Of a stretch of DNA of 64,000 nucleotides, positions 26,220 through 35,705 are shown piece by piece. Source of the DNA: Paludibacteraceae bacterium (lineage in GTDB: Bacteria > Bacteroidota > Bacteroidia > Bacteroidales > Paludibacteraceae); the NCBI GenBank assembly GCA_017556705.1, contig JAFYMG010000014.1, positions 124,001 to 188,000 of the forward strand. The letters are read 5' to 3'. The position numbers and the translations under genes were made by a program. The notes under the pieces were generated by a model, which worked only from the letters and a program-made list of their open reading frames with translations, ran no database searches and was not told the origin of the DNA. How positions within the stretch are numbered: the first letter of the stretch is position 1; every line of letters starts with the position of its first letter.

Positions 26220-28242
26220 AGATGCTGATTGATGGGACAATGAAACTTAATGTAGTACCTAATACTGGTCTTAGAAATTCTCGGTAAACGACGAACTGGG
26301 CATTCTTATGGCAATACACATTATATAATGATATGTTGATGCCCAATTCATGTTCTTGTGTTTTGATAATATCATACGAACAACTCAAATCTAATCGGTT
26401 GTACAAAGGCATGTGTGCACCATTAAAAGTAGAATATTTGCAGATTATATTACCATTTAAGATATACGCTTCTTCTGCTTTGGTGTATGGAAGACCACTT
26501 GCCAATACAAATTGTGTTCCGACGGTCCAATGCTTAGCGAAACGTGCATTAAGAACAATATTAAGATCGTGTCTTCGCTCGTGACCTGCAGCATAAATAT
26601 AATCTTGACTTCCATCCAATGTTGGGAGTTTGCGCCTTGCCCATCCCAAAGAGTATGCAAGATGGCCAGTTAGAATACCACTATTTTTTTGTAACATGAT
26701 ATTTAGACCATAGTTACGACCAGCACCTGTAATAAGGTACTTTTCATAATCAAACCCTTGATTAATTAATTGCACAATATTCCCTAAGGACTCCACTATA
26801 CCATAGATTTGTTTGAAGTATCCTTCAGCTTGCACTGTCCACTTCTTGTTTAAGAATGACGCTGTATAGCGCAAACTAGTACCTACAGCATATTCAGGAG
26901 GTAAGGTGCTATCTGCCAAAAGAAAGAAATCTGTAGGTAATCCTCCTCCTGTTAAACCCGCTTTATGAAAATATTGTGTATAACATCCTCCATGTATACT
27001 GATTTCATGATTCTCTGCAGGCATAAATTGAAACGTGACACGTGGATCACAACTCCAATAGATATTACCACTGTAAAATATACTTCCGTGTACTCCTGCG
27101 TGGTATGAGAACCATTCGTTAGCTTGATGTCTCAAGTCAATGCCAAGAGAGGCTTCTTCTCCATACCGTAGGGGCATAGTTTGTGGTAATTCCATGATTC
27201 CTACTCCTCCATTGGATGAAAATTGCAAAGGTTGATACCAATAGTGGGTATAATCTGCGCTGGTATTTAGCATCAAATTATCGCGGAGACGTTTGTTAAA
27301 TCTGTTTTTTATATCTAACGTGCTCCAACAGGCTTTCGTGTAAACGTCAGTCGTAAGTGCATCAACGGCTATGTTATTATCAAAACTAGAGTAGCTGATA
27401 GTAGTTCTCCAGTTTCCACCTCTTAATTGATGATTCCAATAGGCAGATCCTACAATGTTGTGCCAATGAATACCGACACTAAAATTGGAAGAATCGGCCA
27501 CTTGTATATTGTCTCGACTAAAAAATCCACTTACGACAATTTCATCATTTTCTGTTGGGTGCAACGCATAGGTTAGATTGGTGTCCCAAAACTTGTAACC
27601 GACATCAACATTGTCTATTTTTAACCATTTACCATAGAGTAGATTGATATATGACGCACGCCCAGATAGCCAAAGTGCACTTTTTTTTCCACAAGGTATG
27701 GTTAATGTGAGGTCACTACTGATGATTCCAACATTACCTTCTAGTCCAAAACGGTCTGGTTGCTTATGTTGTGTCTCCACATTGATTAGCCCTCCGATGC
27801 GATTTTCCATTGTACCGCGATGTTCGGATTGTTCTATAGTCATTGTGGTAAAGTGTGGCGCAATGAATGTAGAATATAGTCCTAATAGGTGGTTAGGGTA
27901 ATATATGGGTGCACCATTAATACTGGTAAGTGTTTGATAATCATCGCATCCCTGTACGTAGATGCCAGCGGATGTCTCATTGTTGGTGGTTATACCTGTC
28001 AATGATTGAAGGTAGCGAATAGGATCGCTTGTGCCTAGAAATTTTGGCATCTGGCTAATGGCAGACATATCTACTACCATTTTGTTGTCACGTTGTTCGA
28101 CAATAGATTGTGTTTTCGATTGAATGACAACGACTTCTTCTAATTCTCGATTAATGATCCATGCACTATCATAGGTCACTTGCCCAAACAAGGACAAGTG
28201 ACCCATCAATAGTGTAATAAACAAGATGATTCTTTGCACCAA
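26206..28242 (-). CDS. TonB-dependent outer-membrane receptor
   Basis: A 678-residue protein. The signal peptide (MVQRIILFITLLMGHLSLFG) is followed by a plug domain (about 35-155; LEEVVVIQSK, then DPIRYLQSLTGI and GIYVQGCDDYQTLTSINGAP) and a 22-strand-type beta-barrel with many aromatic-rich strands. There is no N-terminal carboxypeptidase-like domain, so it is not a SusC type. It would import a substrate that the sequence does not reveal. It lies 11 bp after the lipoprotein gene upstream and overlaps the DUF4249 gene, forming a three-gene operon. Confidence 0.93.
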   Translation of the reverse strand: MVQRIILFITLLMGHLSLFGQVTYDSAWIINRELEEVVVIQSKTQSIVEQRDNKMVVDMSAISQMPKFLGTSDPIRYLQSLTGITTNNETSAGIYVQGCDDYQTLTSINGAPIYYPNHLLGLYSTFIAPHFTTMTIEQSEHRGTMENRIGGLINVETQHKQPDRFGLEGNVGIISSDLTLTIPCGKKSALWLSGRASYINLLYGKWLKIDNVDVGYKFWDTNLTYALHPTENDEIVVSGFFSRDNIQVADSSNFSVGIHWHNIVGSAYWNHQLRGGNWRTTISYSSFDNNIAVDALTTDVYTKACWSTLDIKNRFNKRLRDNLMLNTSADYTHYWYQPLQFSSNGGVGIMELPQTMPLRYGEEASLGIDLRHQANEWFSYHAGVHGSIFYSGNIYWSCDPRVTFQFMPAENHEISIHGGCYTQYFHKAGLTGGGLPTDFFLLADSTLPPEYAVGTSLRYTASFLNKKWTVQAEGYFKQIYGIVESLGNIVQLINQGFDYEKYLITGAGRNYGLNIMLQKNSGILTGHLAYSLGWARRKLPTLDGSQDYIYAAGHERRHDLNIVLNARFAKHWTVGTQFVLASGLPYTKAEEAYILNGNIICKYSTFNGAHMPLYNRLDLSCSYDIIKTQEHELGINISLYNVYCHKNAQFVVYREFLRPVLGTTLSFIVPSISIYGKF

Positions 28243-28253
28243 CGAAGAAATTA

Positions 28254-30425
28254 TTAATCTAAATCTACTTCAAGATCCACTTCAAAATCTTCGTCGAAAA
28301 TGAGATTATGTTTATCGAGTGCAACATAACTATTTGCTAATTCTTCGACCACATCAATCAAACCGAGGAACTTGGTCGATTTAAAATAAGTCATTACCGC
28401 AATTTGAGCTTGGTTATAAGGGAAGAACATAACTGGCTCAATATCATAATATGTGTAGTAAACATCTTCGTAAGTATCTGTTTCATAGTTATATTCATAG
28501 TCTTTTCCACTAATTTCATAAGGTTGAACTTTCAACTTAGCTTGCTCTGTTGCGGTGTTGTTGTAATATACAGACAAGTATGCGTATTTATCATAAATGC
28601 TACACAGTTCCTCTTGGGCATTCAATTGTCGGTATGGGCGCTCCCACCAATAATTTGTATTATAATCGTAATCATAATATTTGTCTTCCCAATTGTAATA
28701 TGCGTCTATCAGAGCAGCACCATCTGTGATGCCTCCCTTTAATTGTACTTTGCCAAGAATGTCCAATTTGGCTTCACCTCGACCTAATTTCCCTAAGAGA
28801 GAAGCATATTTCTTTTCGTACTGTTCGAGCCATTCATACCCTTCGTCTTCTGTAATATCGCTATCGCCTTCCCAGCCAATAAGTTTGTATTGAGGCAAAT
28901 TTACGGCAGCAGTAACCATGTTCTTGTTGCCATAGGTGAATGAGAATACAGCAGAAGCTTCGGTGGTGTTTACTCGGGTCTCTTCCTCGAATCCCATATT
29001 AATTACCTGTAGATCAAGAGAAGTGTTTACGTAATCTTTGAGATTAGAATCCCATTTGAATGTCATAGAGACTAGAGATGTAGAGCCATGTTTGAGGTAC
29101 ATCTTGATGGTGGTAGGCACTTTCACGCGAATGGTGCGTTTTCCGTCGTTGATATATGTGCCATTTTCCCAATCAGTTACATATTGTTGCCAATATTCAT
29201 CCCAAACTTCAGGGTATTCCCAATGTCCGTCTTCATATGTGTATGATCCTTCAATCTCTTTGCCTTCTCCCCATGCTTTGAGTTCGCATGCTACTCCATC
29301 AGAATCAGAGAATTTAGCAATGATAGAAGCATCTTCTGTTTTTGTGATTTTAACCGTCTTTTTGCTATCATCAAATTCAATCAAACGACCAAATTTAGAA
29401 AGGATAAGCAATATTTCTAAGTCCTTTAATGATGCGTTTTGTCGACCATTAATCATATTAATCACTCGACTAGGCATGCCAAAGAATGCATCAAATTCTT
29501 TAGAATAAAACTCATCTATTTCATTTTCGAATTGTTCACCAATATCTTCCCAGTCATATGACTTGTACTTGTAGTATAAGTCGTCTGCCAATTCTACAGC
29601 CGCCTTTTGGTCGGCAGGATTAAATGTGCCGATGAGCTGTTCGCCAATGTTCACCAACAGATTTTTTTGTTCGTCTGGTGAGAGAGGTGGCTCTGGGGTA
29701 GGTGATGAAATTCGACGAACACCCTTTAGTGTAATCTGATAGGAATCTACGGCGCCCTTCATTGTGGCTACGACTTTGAAAGTACTATCGTTGATAAATT
29801 TGTAAACGGCAGCTTCCTTAACTTGTAAATCTTCACTTATTCCCATGACAGGTTTTGCAGAACCTGTATAGGTTTCGTAACTTCCTTCTCCAGTGGTAAC
29901 GCCTCCTAGTAATGTGATGGAAGCTATCCATTCGTCATTAGATCCTTTAAACGCGAGGTCGCTACCCAGTGTATCCATCGTGGCATTTTCACAAACAATT
30001 TTTATAAGTTTGCCGTCAATCTCTCCCCCTTGATTTTTAGCAACAATACCCTTCAAAGTGATGGTGTACGTGTCCGTCAATCCCTTCATCTTTGCAACCA
30101 GCTTGAAGGTGGTGTCGTTAATAAATTTATATACAGCAGGATCGATTATTTCTAATTCCTCAGTGACTTCCGTAAACGAGGTTATGGTGCCTTTGTAGTT
30201 CGTGTGTTTTCCTTCTCCAATTTCTACACCATCTAACAAAGTAATAGCAACGGTCCAGTCTTCATTTGCCCCTTCAAATACAAGATCTGCATTTACGGTG
30301 TCCATTTTAGCATTTTCACAAAGGACAGCAATCTCTTTACCTACAGGTAGATTAGGATCAGGACAACCAGTGAGTACCATCATTAGGCAAAAAAGTACTG
30401 GAAAAATCAATAAGTTCTTTTTCAT
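28254..30425 (-). CDS. Large lipoprotein with two tandem N-terminal repeats
   Basis: 723 residues with a lipoprotein signal (MVLTGCPDPN, C about 21). Residues about 33-127 and 143-234 are two copies of one domain: each begins with VLCENAKMDT or VCENATMDT, goes through WTVAITLLDGV / WIASITLLGGV and EGxxxxYxG, and ends in KFINDxTFKxVAxMKG...ITLKG. The rest, tyrosine- and acid-rich, matches no family I know. The same domain style occurs in the secreted protein at 42678-44330. The TonB receptor follows in the operon, so an outer-membrane or surface role in uptake is a reasonable guess. Confidence 0.75.
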   Translation of the reverse strand: MKKNLLIFPVLFCLMMVLTGCPDPNLPVGKEIAVLCENAKMDTVNADLVFEGANEDWTVAITLLDGVEIGEGKHTNYKGTITSFTEVTEELEIIDPAVYKFINDTTFKLVAKMKGLTDTYTITLKGIVAKNQGGEIDGKLIKIVCENATMDTLGSDLAFKGSNDEWIASITLLGGVTTGEGSYETYTGSAKPVMGISEDLQVKEAAVYKFINDSTFKVVATMKGAVDSYQITLKGVRRISSPTPEPPLSPDEQKNLLVNIGEQLIGTFNPADQKAAVELADDLYYKYKSYDWEDIGEQFENEIDEFYSKEFDAFFGMPSRVINMINGRQNASLKDLEILLILSKFGRLIEFDDSKKTVKITKTEDASIIAKFSDSDGVACELKAWGEGKEIEGSYTYEDGHWEYPEVWDEYWQQYVTDWENGTYINDGKRTIRVKVPTTIKMYLKHGSTSLVSMTFKWDSNLKDYVNTSLDLQVINMGFEEETRVNTTEASAVFSFTYGNKNMVTAAVNLPQYKLIGWEGDSDITEDEGYEWLEQYEKKYASLLGKLGRGEAKLDILGKVQLKGGITDGAALIDAYYNWEDKYYDYDYNTNYWWERPYRQLNAQEELCSIYDKYAYLSVYYNNTATEQAKLKVQPYEISGKDYEYNYETDTYEDVYYTYYDIEPVMFFPYNQAQIAVMTYFKSTKFLGLIDVVEELANSYVALDKHNLIFDEDFEVDLEVDLD

Positions 30426-30638
30426 CTTTATGTATGTTTTAATATCAATGCCTACTCACTTGGCTTTTCGGCATACTCCATAGAAATTATAATTTACAAA
30501 GTGTTTATTCAGAAGAGTATTTTTTGTAGCCTCTACGACGATTTGATCTTTTTATCGTATTCACGCTGCAAAGTTACATCTTTTATTCGAATTAAACAAA
30601 TATTTGTCAAGTATTTTAACAAGATTTTTCGCGTGCGC
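30426..30638. other. Intergenic region between divergent lipoprotein and lepA
   Basis: No gene seen. AT-rich, with back-to-back promoters: minus at 30569-30600 and plus at 30639-30669, 38 bp apart. Confidence 0.6.
30569..30600 (-). promoter_or_regulatory. Promoter of the lipoprotein-TonB-DUF4249 operon
   Basis: Minus strand TTTG (30600-30597) and TAACTTTG (30576-30569) with a 20-bp spacer; leader about 140 nt. Confidence 0.75.
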
Positions 30639-30669
30639 TTGCGTATATGTATTTTTTTTCGTACCTTTG
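30639..30669 (+). promoter_or_regulatory. Extended promoter of lepA
   Basis: TTGCGTATATGTA, T-run, TACCTTTG (30662-30669). The block from CTTGCGTATATG to GCGCCCGA is nearly identical to the waaA promoter, including the bases after the -7 box. Confidence 0.8.
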
Positions 30670-30728
30670 CGCCCGATTATAAATTAGGAGTACAAGGTGC
30701 TCATAAAATTGATTGAAAATTTAGTTTT

Positions 30729-32504
30729 ATGAAAAATATACGTAACTTTTGCATTATTGCCCACATCGATCATGGTAAATCCACCTTGGCGGATCGATTG
30801 ATAGAGTACACCGCTACGGTGGACAAACGCTTGATGGAGAATCAAGTGCTCGATGACATGGATCTGGAGAAAGAGCGTGGTATCACGATCAAATCTCATG
30901 CTATCCAAATGAACTACAAGGGCTATACCCTAAACCTCATTGACACTCCGGGACACGTGGACTTCTCCTACGAGGTGAGCCGCTCCATCGCTGCATGCGA
31001 AGGCGCACTGCTCATCGTGGACGCTTCGCAAGGTGTACAGGCGCAAACTATCTCCAACCTCTATATGGCGCTGGAGCACGACTTGGAGATTATTCCAATT
31101 ATGAACAAGTGCGACATGGACTCAGCTATGCCAGAGAAAGTGGAGGATGAGATCATTGATCTTCTTGGCTGCAAACGCGAGGAGATTCTCCGCTGTTCTG
31201 CTAAGACGGGCGACGGCGTGCCAGAGATCTTGGACGCTATCATCGATCGTATCACTCCTCCAGAAGGTGATCCAGAGGCACCACTGCAATGCTTGGTGTT
31301 TGACTCTGTGTTCAACCCCTTCCGTGGAATCATCGCCTATTTCAAGGTGGTGAATGGTACCATGAAGGCGAACGATCGCGTGCGCTTCTTCAATACAGGC
31401 AAGGAGTATGATGCCGATGAGATTGGCGTTTTGAAACTCAATATGCAACCTACCAAGGAAATCTCGGCGGGTAATGTGGGCTATATCATTTCGGGTATCA
31501 AGACCTCTACCGAAGTGAAGGTGGGCGATACCATCACCCATGTAGCTCGTCCATGTATGGAGGCGATTGCGGGATTTGAAGAAGCCAAGCCAATGGTGTT
31601 TGCAGGTGTGTATCCTATTGAGGCAGAGGACTACGAGGACTTGCGTGCGTCATTGGAGAAACTCCAACTCAACGATGCTGCACTGACCTTCCAGCCTGAG
31701 TCGTCTGTGGCATTGGGCTTTGGTTTTCGCTGCGGCTTCTTGGGCTTGCTTCACATGGAGATTGTGCAAGAGCGCTTGGATCGTGAGTTCGATATGGATG
31801 TCATCACCACCGTGCCTAACGTAAGTTATAAAGTATATACTAAAGACGGCGATATGCTGGAGGTGCACAACCCCGCGGGTATGCCTGATATCACACAGAT
31901 CGACCATATCGAGGAACCATATATCCGTGCGAGCGTGATTACCACCAGCAATTTCATTGGTCCGATCATGACGTTATGCTTAGGCAAACGTGGTGAACTC
32001 GTGAAACAAGAGTATATATCTGGTGATCGTATGGAGATTCTTTATGATATGCCGCTTGGCGAGATTGTGATTGACTTCTATGACAAACTCAAGTCTATTT
32101 CCAAGGGTTATGCTTCGTTTGACTGGCACCATAATGGCTTCCGCCCAAGTAACCTTGTGAAGTTGGATATTTTGCTCAATGGCGAGCAAGTCGATGCTTT
32201 GTCTACCCTTACTCACCGCGATAATGCCGAGAGTTTTGGTCGCCGTATGTGCGAGAAGCTCAAGGAGTTGCTCCCTCGCCAACAGTTCGATATCGCTATC
32301 CAGGCGGCTATTGGCGCTAAGATTATCGCTCGTGAGACAGTTAAGCAGGTGCGCAAGGACGTGTTGGCTAAGTGTTACGGTGGTGACGTAAGCCGTAAGC
32401 GTAAGCTCCTCGAGAAACAGAAGAAAGGTAAGAAGCGTATGAAGCAAATCGGCAACGTGGAAGTACCTCAAAAGGCGTTCTTGGCCGTGCTGAAGCTGGA
32501 TTAG
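30729..32504 (+). CDS. lepA: Elongation factor 4 (LepA), translational GTPase
   Basis: 591 residues, near the usual 600. The GTPase domain has G1 [15 protein letters not shown]3 DTPGHVDF and G4 NKCDMDSA; domains II, III and V follow, and the LepA-specific C-terminal domain ends in [13 protein letters not shown]. It acts on stalled ribosomes by back-translocation. The first two-thirds show strongly biased, GC-richer codon use compared with neighbours, as in expressed genes. It is followed by a spacer of low-complexity words and then an antiporter-like gene. Confidence 0.97.
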   Translation: MKNIRNFCIIAHIDHGKSTLADRLIEYTATVDKRLMENQVLDDMDLEKERGITIKSHAIQMNYKGYTLNLIDTPGHVDFSYEVSRSIAACEGALLIVDASQGVQAQTISNLYMALEHDLEIIPIMNKCDMDSAMPEKVEDEIIDLLGCKREEILRCSAKTGDGVPEILDAIIDRITPPEGDPEAPLQCLVFDSVFNPFRGIIAYFKVVNGTMKANDRVRFFNTGKEYDADEIGVLKLNMQPTKEISAGNVGYIISGIKTSTEVKVGDTITHVARPCMEAIAGFEEAKPMVFAGVYPIEAEDYEDLRASLEKLQLNDAALTFQPESSVALGFGFRCGFLGLLHMEIVQERLDREFDMDVITTVPNVSYKVYTKDGDMLEVHNPAGMPDITQIDHIEEPYIRASVITTSNFIGPIMTLCLGKRGELVKQEYISGDRMEILYDMPLGEIVIDFYDKLKSISKGYASFDWHHNGFRPSNLVKLDILLNGEQVDALSTLTHRDNAESFGRRMCEKLKELLPRQQFDIAIQAAIGAKIIARETVKQVRKDVLAKCYGGDVSRKRKLLEKQKKGKKRMKQIGNVEVPQKAFLAVLKLD

Positions 32505-32581
32505 GTGATGAGGTTAAAGGTTATAGGTGATGAAATGAACTCCTGAACTTCTAAACAACTAAACTTCTAAACAACTAAAAT
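32505..32581. repeat. Low-complexity spacer: AGGTTAAAGGTTATAGG and tandem CTTCTAAACAACTAAA
   Basis: Begins with GTGATGAGGTTAAAGGTTATAGGTGATG and continues with two copies of AACTTCTAAACAACTA. Both halves belong to the dispersed word family. No gene. Confidence 0.5.
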
Positions 32582-33901
32582 ATGCAAGAATTAGTACATA
32601 GTGCATGGAGCATGATTCCATTTGGACTGATGCTGCTTATTATTGCAGTAGCTCCATTGATTGTAGCAGAGTGGTGGGATAAGAACAAACACAAGCTAGC
32701 CGTATCTCTTTTGTTGGCTATTCCTACAGCTGTTTGTTTGGTAATGGGCGGAATGGCAAAGGAATTGGAACATCAGTTGCTATCCGATTATATCCCCTTT
32801 ATTGTTCTGCTGATGTCACTGTATGTCATCACAGGTGGTATCCATCTTTCAGGCGATATCAAAGCTAAACCATGGGTAAATACCTTGTTTCTGGCACTAG
32901 GTTGGCTGCTGGCGAGTATCATGGGAACCACGGGTGCGGCCATGTTATTGATCCGTCCTCTGCTGACTACCAATCAACAACGTGAGCATAAGGTGCATAC
33001 AGTGTTGTTCTTCATTGCATTGGTAGCCAACTGTGGTGGATTGCTTACGCCATTGGGAGATCCTCCATTGTTCATGCTATTCTTGCGAGGCGCTGAGTTT
33101 ACATGGTTTGCTTCGTTGTTTCCTCAGTGGTTGTTTACGGGTGCAATATTGTTGTTGATATATTTTGTGGTGGATAGTTATTATTATAAAAAAGAGCACT
33201 GGACATCATTGTCGGCTGATGTGCGTGAACATAAACCATTGAACATTCAAGGTAAAACCAATCTCGTTTATTTGATAGCAGTGATCTTGACAGTAGCATT
33301 CATCCATCCTGGCAATATACCTCAGATGGCAGATGCAGAAGCTCATTTGTGGATTAAATACTTGCGTGAAATAGTATTGGTGCTGTTGATGTTGATGAGT
33401 TTGCACACCACTAAGAGGAAGGTGCGTTACAAACTCAACAAGTTCTCGTGGGCGCCTATCAATGAGGTGGCTGTGTTGTTCTTCGGTATATTTGTCACGA
33501 TGACTCCTGCTTTGGCATATCTCAACGCAAATGCGGATACTCTGGGTTTGTCTCATACATGGCAATTCTATTATGCTACGGGTGCTTTGTCTAGTTTCTT
33601 GGATAACACGCCTACGGCGGTGGCTTTTCATAGTGTAGCTAGTGGATTGACGCCTGATCAGTTGGCGGCTTTTGGTGGTAATTTTGTAGCAGGTATTCCA
33701 GAGTTGTTGTTGCAAGCTATTTGTTTGGGAGCAGTGCTCTTTGGCGCAATGACTTATATTGGCAATGGACCTAACTTCATGGTCAAGGCGATTGCGGAGG
33801 AGAATGGAATCAAGATGCCATCATTCTTTGGCTATATGTTCAAGTTCTCCTTGGTAGTGTTGTTGCCAGTCTATATTCTAGTACAACTAATATTCTTATA
33901 A
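32582..33901 (+). CDS. Sodium:proton antiporter-like / citrate-transporter-like (IT superfamily) membrane protein
   Basis: A 439-residue inner-membrane protein with about 11-12 hydrophobic helices. Motifs typical for the ion-transporter superfamily (NhaD/ArsB/CitM) are MGTTGAAMLLIRPLL (about 117-131), NCGGLLTPLGDPPLFMLFL (about 155-173) and SSFLDNTPTAVAF (about 338-350). This pattern is annotated in Bacteroidota as a sodium:proton antiporter. The ion is an inference. It is spaced by low-complexity words on both sides and shares a direction with lepA and yqeY. Confidence 0.82.
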   Translation: MQELVHSAWSMIPFGLMLLIIAVAPLIVAEWWDKNKHKLAVSLLLAIPTAVCLVMGGMAKELEHQLLSDYIPFIVLLMSLYVITGGIHLSGDIKAKPWVNTLFLALGWLLASIMGTTGAAMLLIRPLLTTNQQREHKVHTVLFFIALVANCGGLLTPLGDPPLFMLFLRGAEFTWFASLFPQWLFTGAILLLIYFVVDSYYYKKEHWTSLSADVREHKPLNIQGKTNLVYLIAVILTVAFIHPGNIPQMADAEAHLWIKYLREIVLVLLMLMSLHTTKRKVRYKLNKFSWAPINEVAVLFFGIFVTMTPALAYLNANADTLGLSHTWQFYYATGALSSFLDNTPTAVAFHSVASGLTPDQLAAFGGNFVAGIPELLLQAICLGAVLFGAMTYIGNGPNFMVKAIAEENGIKMPSFFGYMFKFSLVVLLPVYILVQLIFL

Positions 33902-33990
33902 TTAGGCGATGAGGCGAAAGGCTATTAGGCGATGATTACGGCATAGCCGTGTATCCCTGCCTCTAACCTTTAACCTCTAACCTTTAAACT
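33902..33990. repeat. Composite repeat: AGGCG words, a short palindrome, then inverted AGG words
   Basis: ATTAGGCGATGAGGCGAAAG and its continuation lead to ACGGC-at-AGCCGT (about 33938-33951), then CCTCTAACCTTTAACCTCTA follows in the opposite orientation. The two arms use the same word set inverted. No gene. Confidence 0.6.
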
Positions 33991-33998
33991 AAAATAAT

Positions 33999-34451
33999 AT
34001 GAACCTTTTTGATCAAATCAGCGAAGACATCAAGCAAGCGATGCTTGCTAAGGATAAAGTAGCGTTGGATGCGCTGCGTGGTATTAAAAAAGAGTTTTTG
34101 GAGGCTAAGACCGCCAAGGGTGCAGATGGCGAGTTGCCAGATGAGCGTGCTTTGCAGATCCTGCAAAAAATGGTTAAGCAACGCAAGGAGGCTGCGGAGA
34201 TGTTTCGTGCAGCTAATCGCCCAGAGTTGGCAGAGGACGAGATGGCACAATGCGCAATCATTGAGCGCTATTTACCTGCTATGATGTCAGAGGAGGAACT
34301 CAAGACTGCTCTCCAAGCAATCATTGTTCAAGTTGGTGCTACTGGGCCACAAGACATGGGTAAGGTAATGGGCGTTGCTACCAAGCAACTTGCTGGCAAA
34401 GCTGAAGGCAAAACCATCAATATGGTTGTGCGTCAATTACTTACCAAATAA
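33999..34451 (+). CDS. GatB/YqeY-domain protein
   Basis: A 150-residue cytosolic all-helical protein. It matches the YqeY family over its length: LFDQISEDIKQAMLAKDKVALDALRGIKKEF at the start (split helix pair), then KQRKEAAEMFRAANRPELAEDE, and the C-terminal GPQDMGKVMGVATKQLAGKA. The C-terminal part resembles the tail of GatB, which recognises tRNA in the amidotransferase; the function of stand-alone YqeY is not established. It is 3 bp before the next gene. Confidence 0.92.
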   Translation: MNLFDQISEDIKQAMLAKDKVALDALRGIKKEFLEAKTAKGADGELPDERALQILQKMVKQRKEAAEMFRAANRPELAEDEMAQCAIIERYLPAMMSEEELKTALQAIIVQVGATGPQDMGKVMGVATKQLAGKAEGKTINMVVRQLLTK

Positions 34452-34454
34452 ATT

Positions 34455-35048
34455 ATGTATAAGACTTTTCTAAAAGCAGTTTTTGCAGGTATCTGCATTG
34501 GCATTGCTGGTTGGGGCTTCCTAGTGGATAAAACACTAGGAATGTTCTTATTTATTTTTGGTCTCGCGACCGTGGTGTCATATGAGGCCAAGCTCTATAC
34601 GGGTGTCTCTGGCTTTTGTCAAAACTTACGCGACATCAAGCAGTTGGTGGCGATTATCCTGCCAGGAAATATTATTGGCTGTCTTTTGGTGGCGCTGATG
34701 AGTTTGTTTACCAAATTGCCTGTACATGAGGCGGCTTGCGGCGTGTTAGAGTCTCGTTTGGCTAGCGGCCCTTTGGCATGTGGTGTACTGGGCATTGGCT
34801 GCGGTATATTGATGACGAGTGCAGTGGCTTTTGCCAAAAAAGGCAAGGAGTTTGGATATTGGGTGCCATTGCTGTTTGCTGTGCCTTTGTTTATCCATTG
34901 CGGTTTTCCTCACTGTATCGCCGATGCGTTCTACTATCTAACCGCGGCGGATTATATCCTAGCGCACCCACAAGTGCTGTGGTGTTATCTGCTAACGGTG
35001 GTGGGTAACTTCATTGGCTGTAATATCCCGCGCATTGCTTCGCTCTAA
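34455..35048 (+). CDS. Formate/nitrite transporter family protein
   Basis: A 197-residue membrane protein with six hydrophobic helices, shorter than FocA/NirC (about 260-280). The pore signature of the family is visible: NIIGCLLVAL in mid-protein and the conserved CGFPHCIADAFYYL near residue 150. It likely forms a pentameric channel for a small monovalent anion such as formate. Substrate cannot be told. It follows yqeY by three bases and ends at a bidirectional terminator (35118). Confidence 0.85.
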   Translation: MYKTFLKAVFAGICIGIAGWGFLVDKTLGMFLFIFGLATVVSYEAKLYTGVSGFCQNLRDIKQLVAIILPGNIIGCLLVALMSLFTKLPVHEAACGVLESRLASGPLACGVLGIGCGILMTSAVAFAKKGKEFGYWVPLLFAVPLFIHCGFPHCIADAFYYLTAADYILAHPQVLWCYLLTVVGNFIGCNIPRIASL

Positions 35049-35117
35049 CCGCTCTGCGTCCCATACCCAATAGGCGTAGCCGTCCGTTATCCAATAGCCA
35101 CATTAGTGGCGTCCCTA
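35049..35117. repeat. Palindrome-containing spacer
   Basis: Contains AATAGGCGTAGCCGT and GCCAC-atta-GTGGC, similar in style to other short palindromes here. No gene. Confidence 0.4.
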
Positions 35118-35156
35118 CAATAAAAAAAGCACCCTTTTTGGGGTGCTTTTTTATTG
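35118..35156. terminator. Bidirectional terminator between the FNT gene and rpsU
   Basis: CAATAAAAAA..GCACCC and GGGTGC..TTTTTTATTG pair, with A and T runs on both sides; it serves both convergent genes. Confidence 0.88.
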
Positions 35157-35168
35157 TGATGTGTTTAA

Positions 35169-35363
35169 TTATTCTCCATCATGCGCATGCAATTGTTGTA
35201 CATAGATTGCGTGCATCATCTTCTCACGTTTAACCTCTGATGGTTTGTTGAATTGTTGACGACGACGAAGCTCTTTTACAACACCTGTCTTGTCGAATTT
35301 GCGTTTGAATTTCTTAATCGCGCGCTCGATGTTCTCACCTTCTTTTACTGGAACTATGATCAT
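35169..35363 (-). CDS. rpsU: 30S ribosomal protein bS21
   Basis: 64 residues from MIIVPVKEGENIERAIKKF to the C-terminal end, the normal Bacteroidota bS21 size. I set the start at 35363 because it gives the standard MIIVPVKEG N-terminus and sits at the right distance (8 nt) from an exceptional Shine-Dalgarno sequence at 35370-35379. A longer frame from a GTG at 35372 overlaps that sequence and is rejected. In this phylum bS21 helps hide the anti-Shine-Dalgarno of 16S rRNA, and its own mRNA keeps a strong one, which suggests autoregulation. Confidence 0.95.
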   Translation of the reverse strand: MIIVPVKEGENIERAIKKFKRKFDKTGVVKELRRRQQFNKPSEVKREKMMHAIYVQQLHAHDGE

Positions 35364-35369
35364 TGCATA

Positions 35370-35379
35370 CACCTCCTTT
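35370..35379 (-). promoter_or_regulatory. Full-length Shine-Dalgarno of rpsU
   Basis: AAAGGAGGTG, complementary over ten bases to the usual 16S rRNA 3' end CACCTCCTTT, 6-8 bases before the ATG. Other genes of the window lack such a site. Confidence 0.85.
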
Positions 35380-35531
35380 GCGTTTTCTCTCCAGGCAGTT
35401 AGCCCGTTCTGAGTGATAGCGGATGTTTAAGTCTCCCGCCTGACCTTTTTATGGGTTAATAAATAATAATCTTATTTTGTTTACCTAACTCCCTTCCCTT
35501 TAGGGAGGGGTTGGGGGTAGGCCTTAAATTA

Positions 35532-35565
35532 AAAATCCCACCTAACGTTTGTTAGGCGGGATTTT
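35532..35565 (-). terminator. Terminator of tRNA-Leu
   Basis: AAAATCCC-a-CCTAAC pairs with GTTAGG-c-GGGATTTT around GTTT. On the minus strand a T-rich stretch follows, directly after the tRNA 3' end. Confidence 0.8.
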
Positions 35566-35566
35566 G

Positions 35567-35650
35567 TACCCAGAGCCGGGGTCGAACCGGCACAGGGGTG
35601 AACCTACTGGTGTTTGAGACCAGCGCGTCTACCGATTCCGCCATCTGGGC
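35567..35650 (-). tRNA. tRNA-Leu (anticodon CAA)
   Basis: An 84-nt class II tRNA. Acceptor GCCCAGA pairs with TCTGGGT, the anticodon loop CTCAAAC is in the stem CTGGT/ACCAG, there is a long variable arm (TAGGTTCACCCCTGT region), and the T arm GCCGGTTCGACCCCGGC is intact. Discriminator A as expected for leucine. CCA is not encoded. It reads TTG codons. Confidence 0.96.
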
Positions 35651-35673
35651 TTGCTTCTTTTCGAAAGCGGCTG

Positions 35674-35705
35674 CAAAGGTACTACAAAAAATGCAAATAC
35701 GCAAA
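35674..35705 (-). promoter_or_regulatory. Extended promoter of tRNA-Leu
   Basis: Minus strand TTTGCGTATTTGCA (35705 on), T-rich spacer, TACCTTTG (35681-35674); TTGC to TA is 23 bp. Confidence 0.85.
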
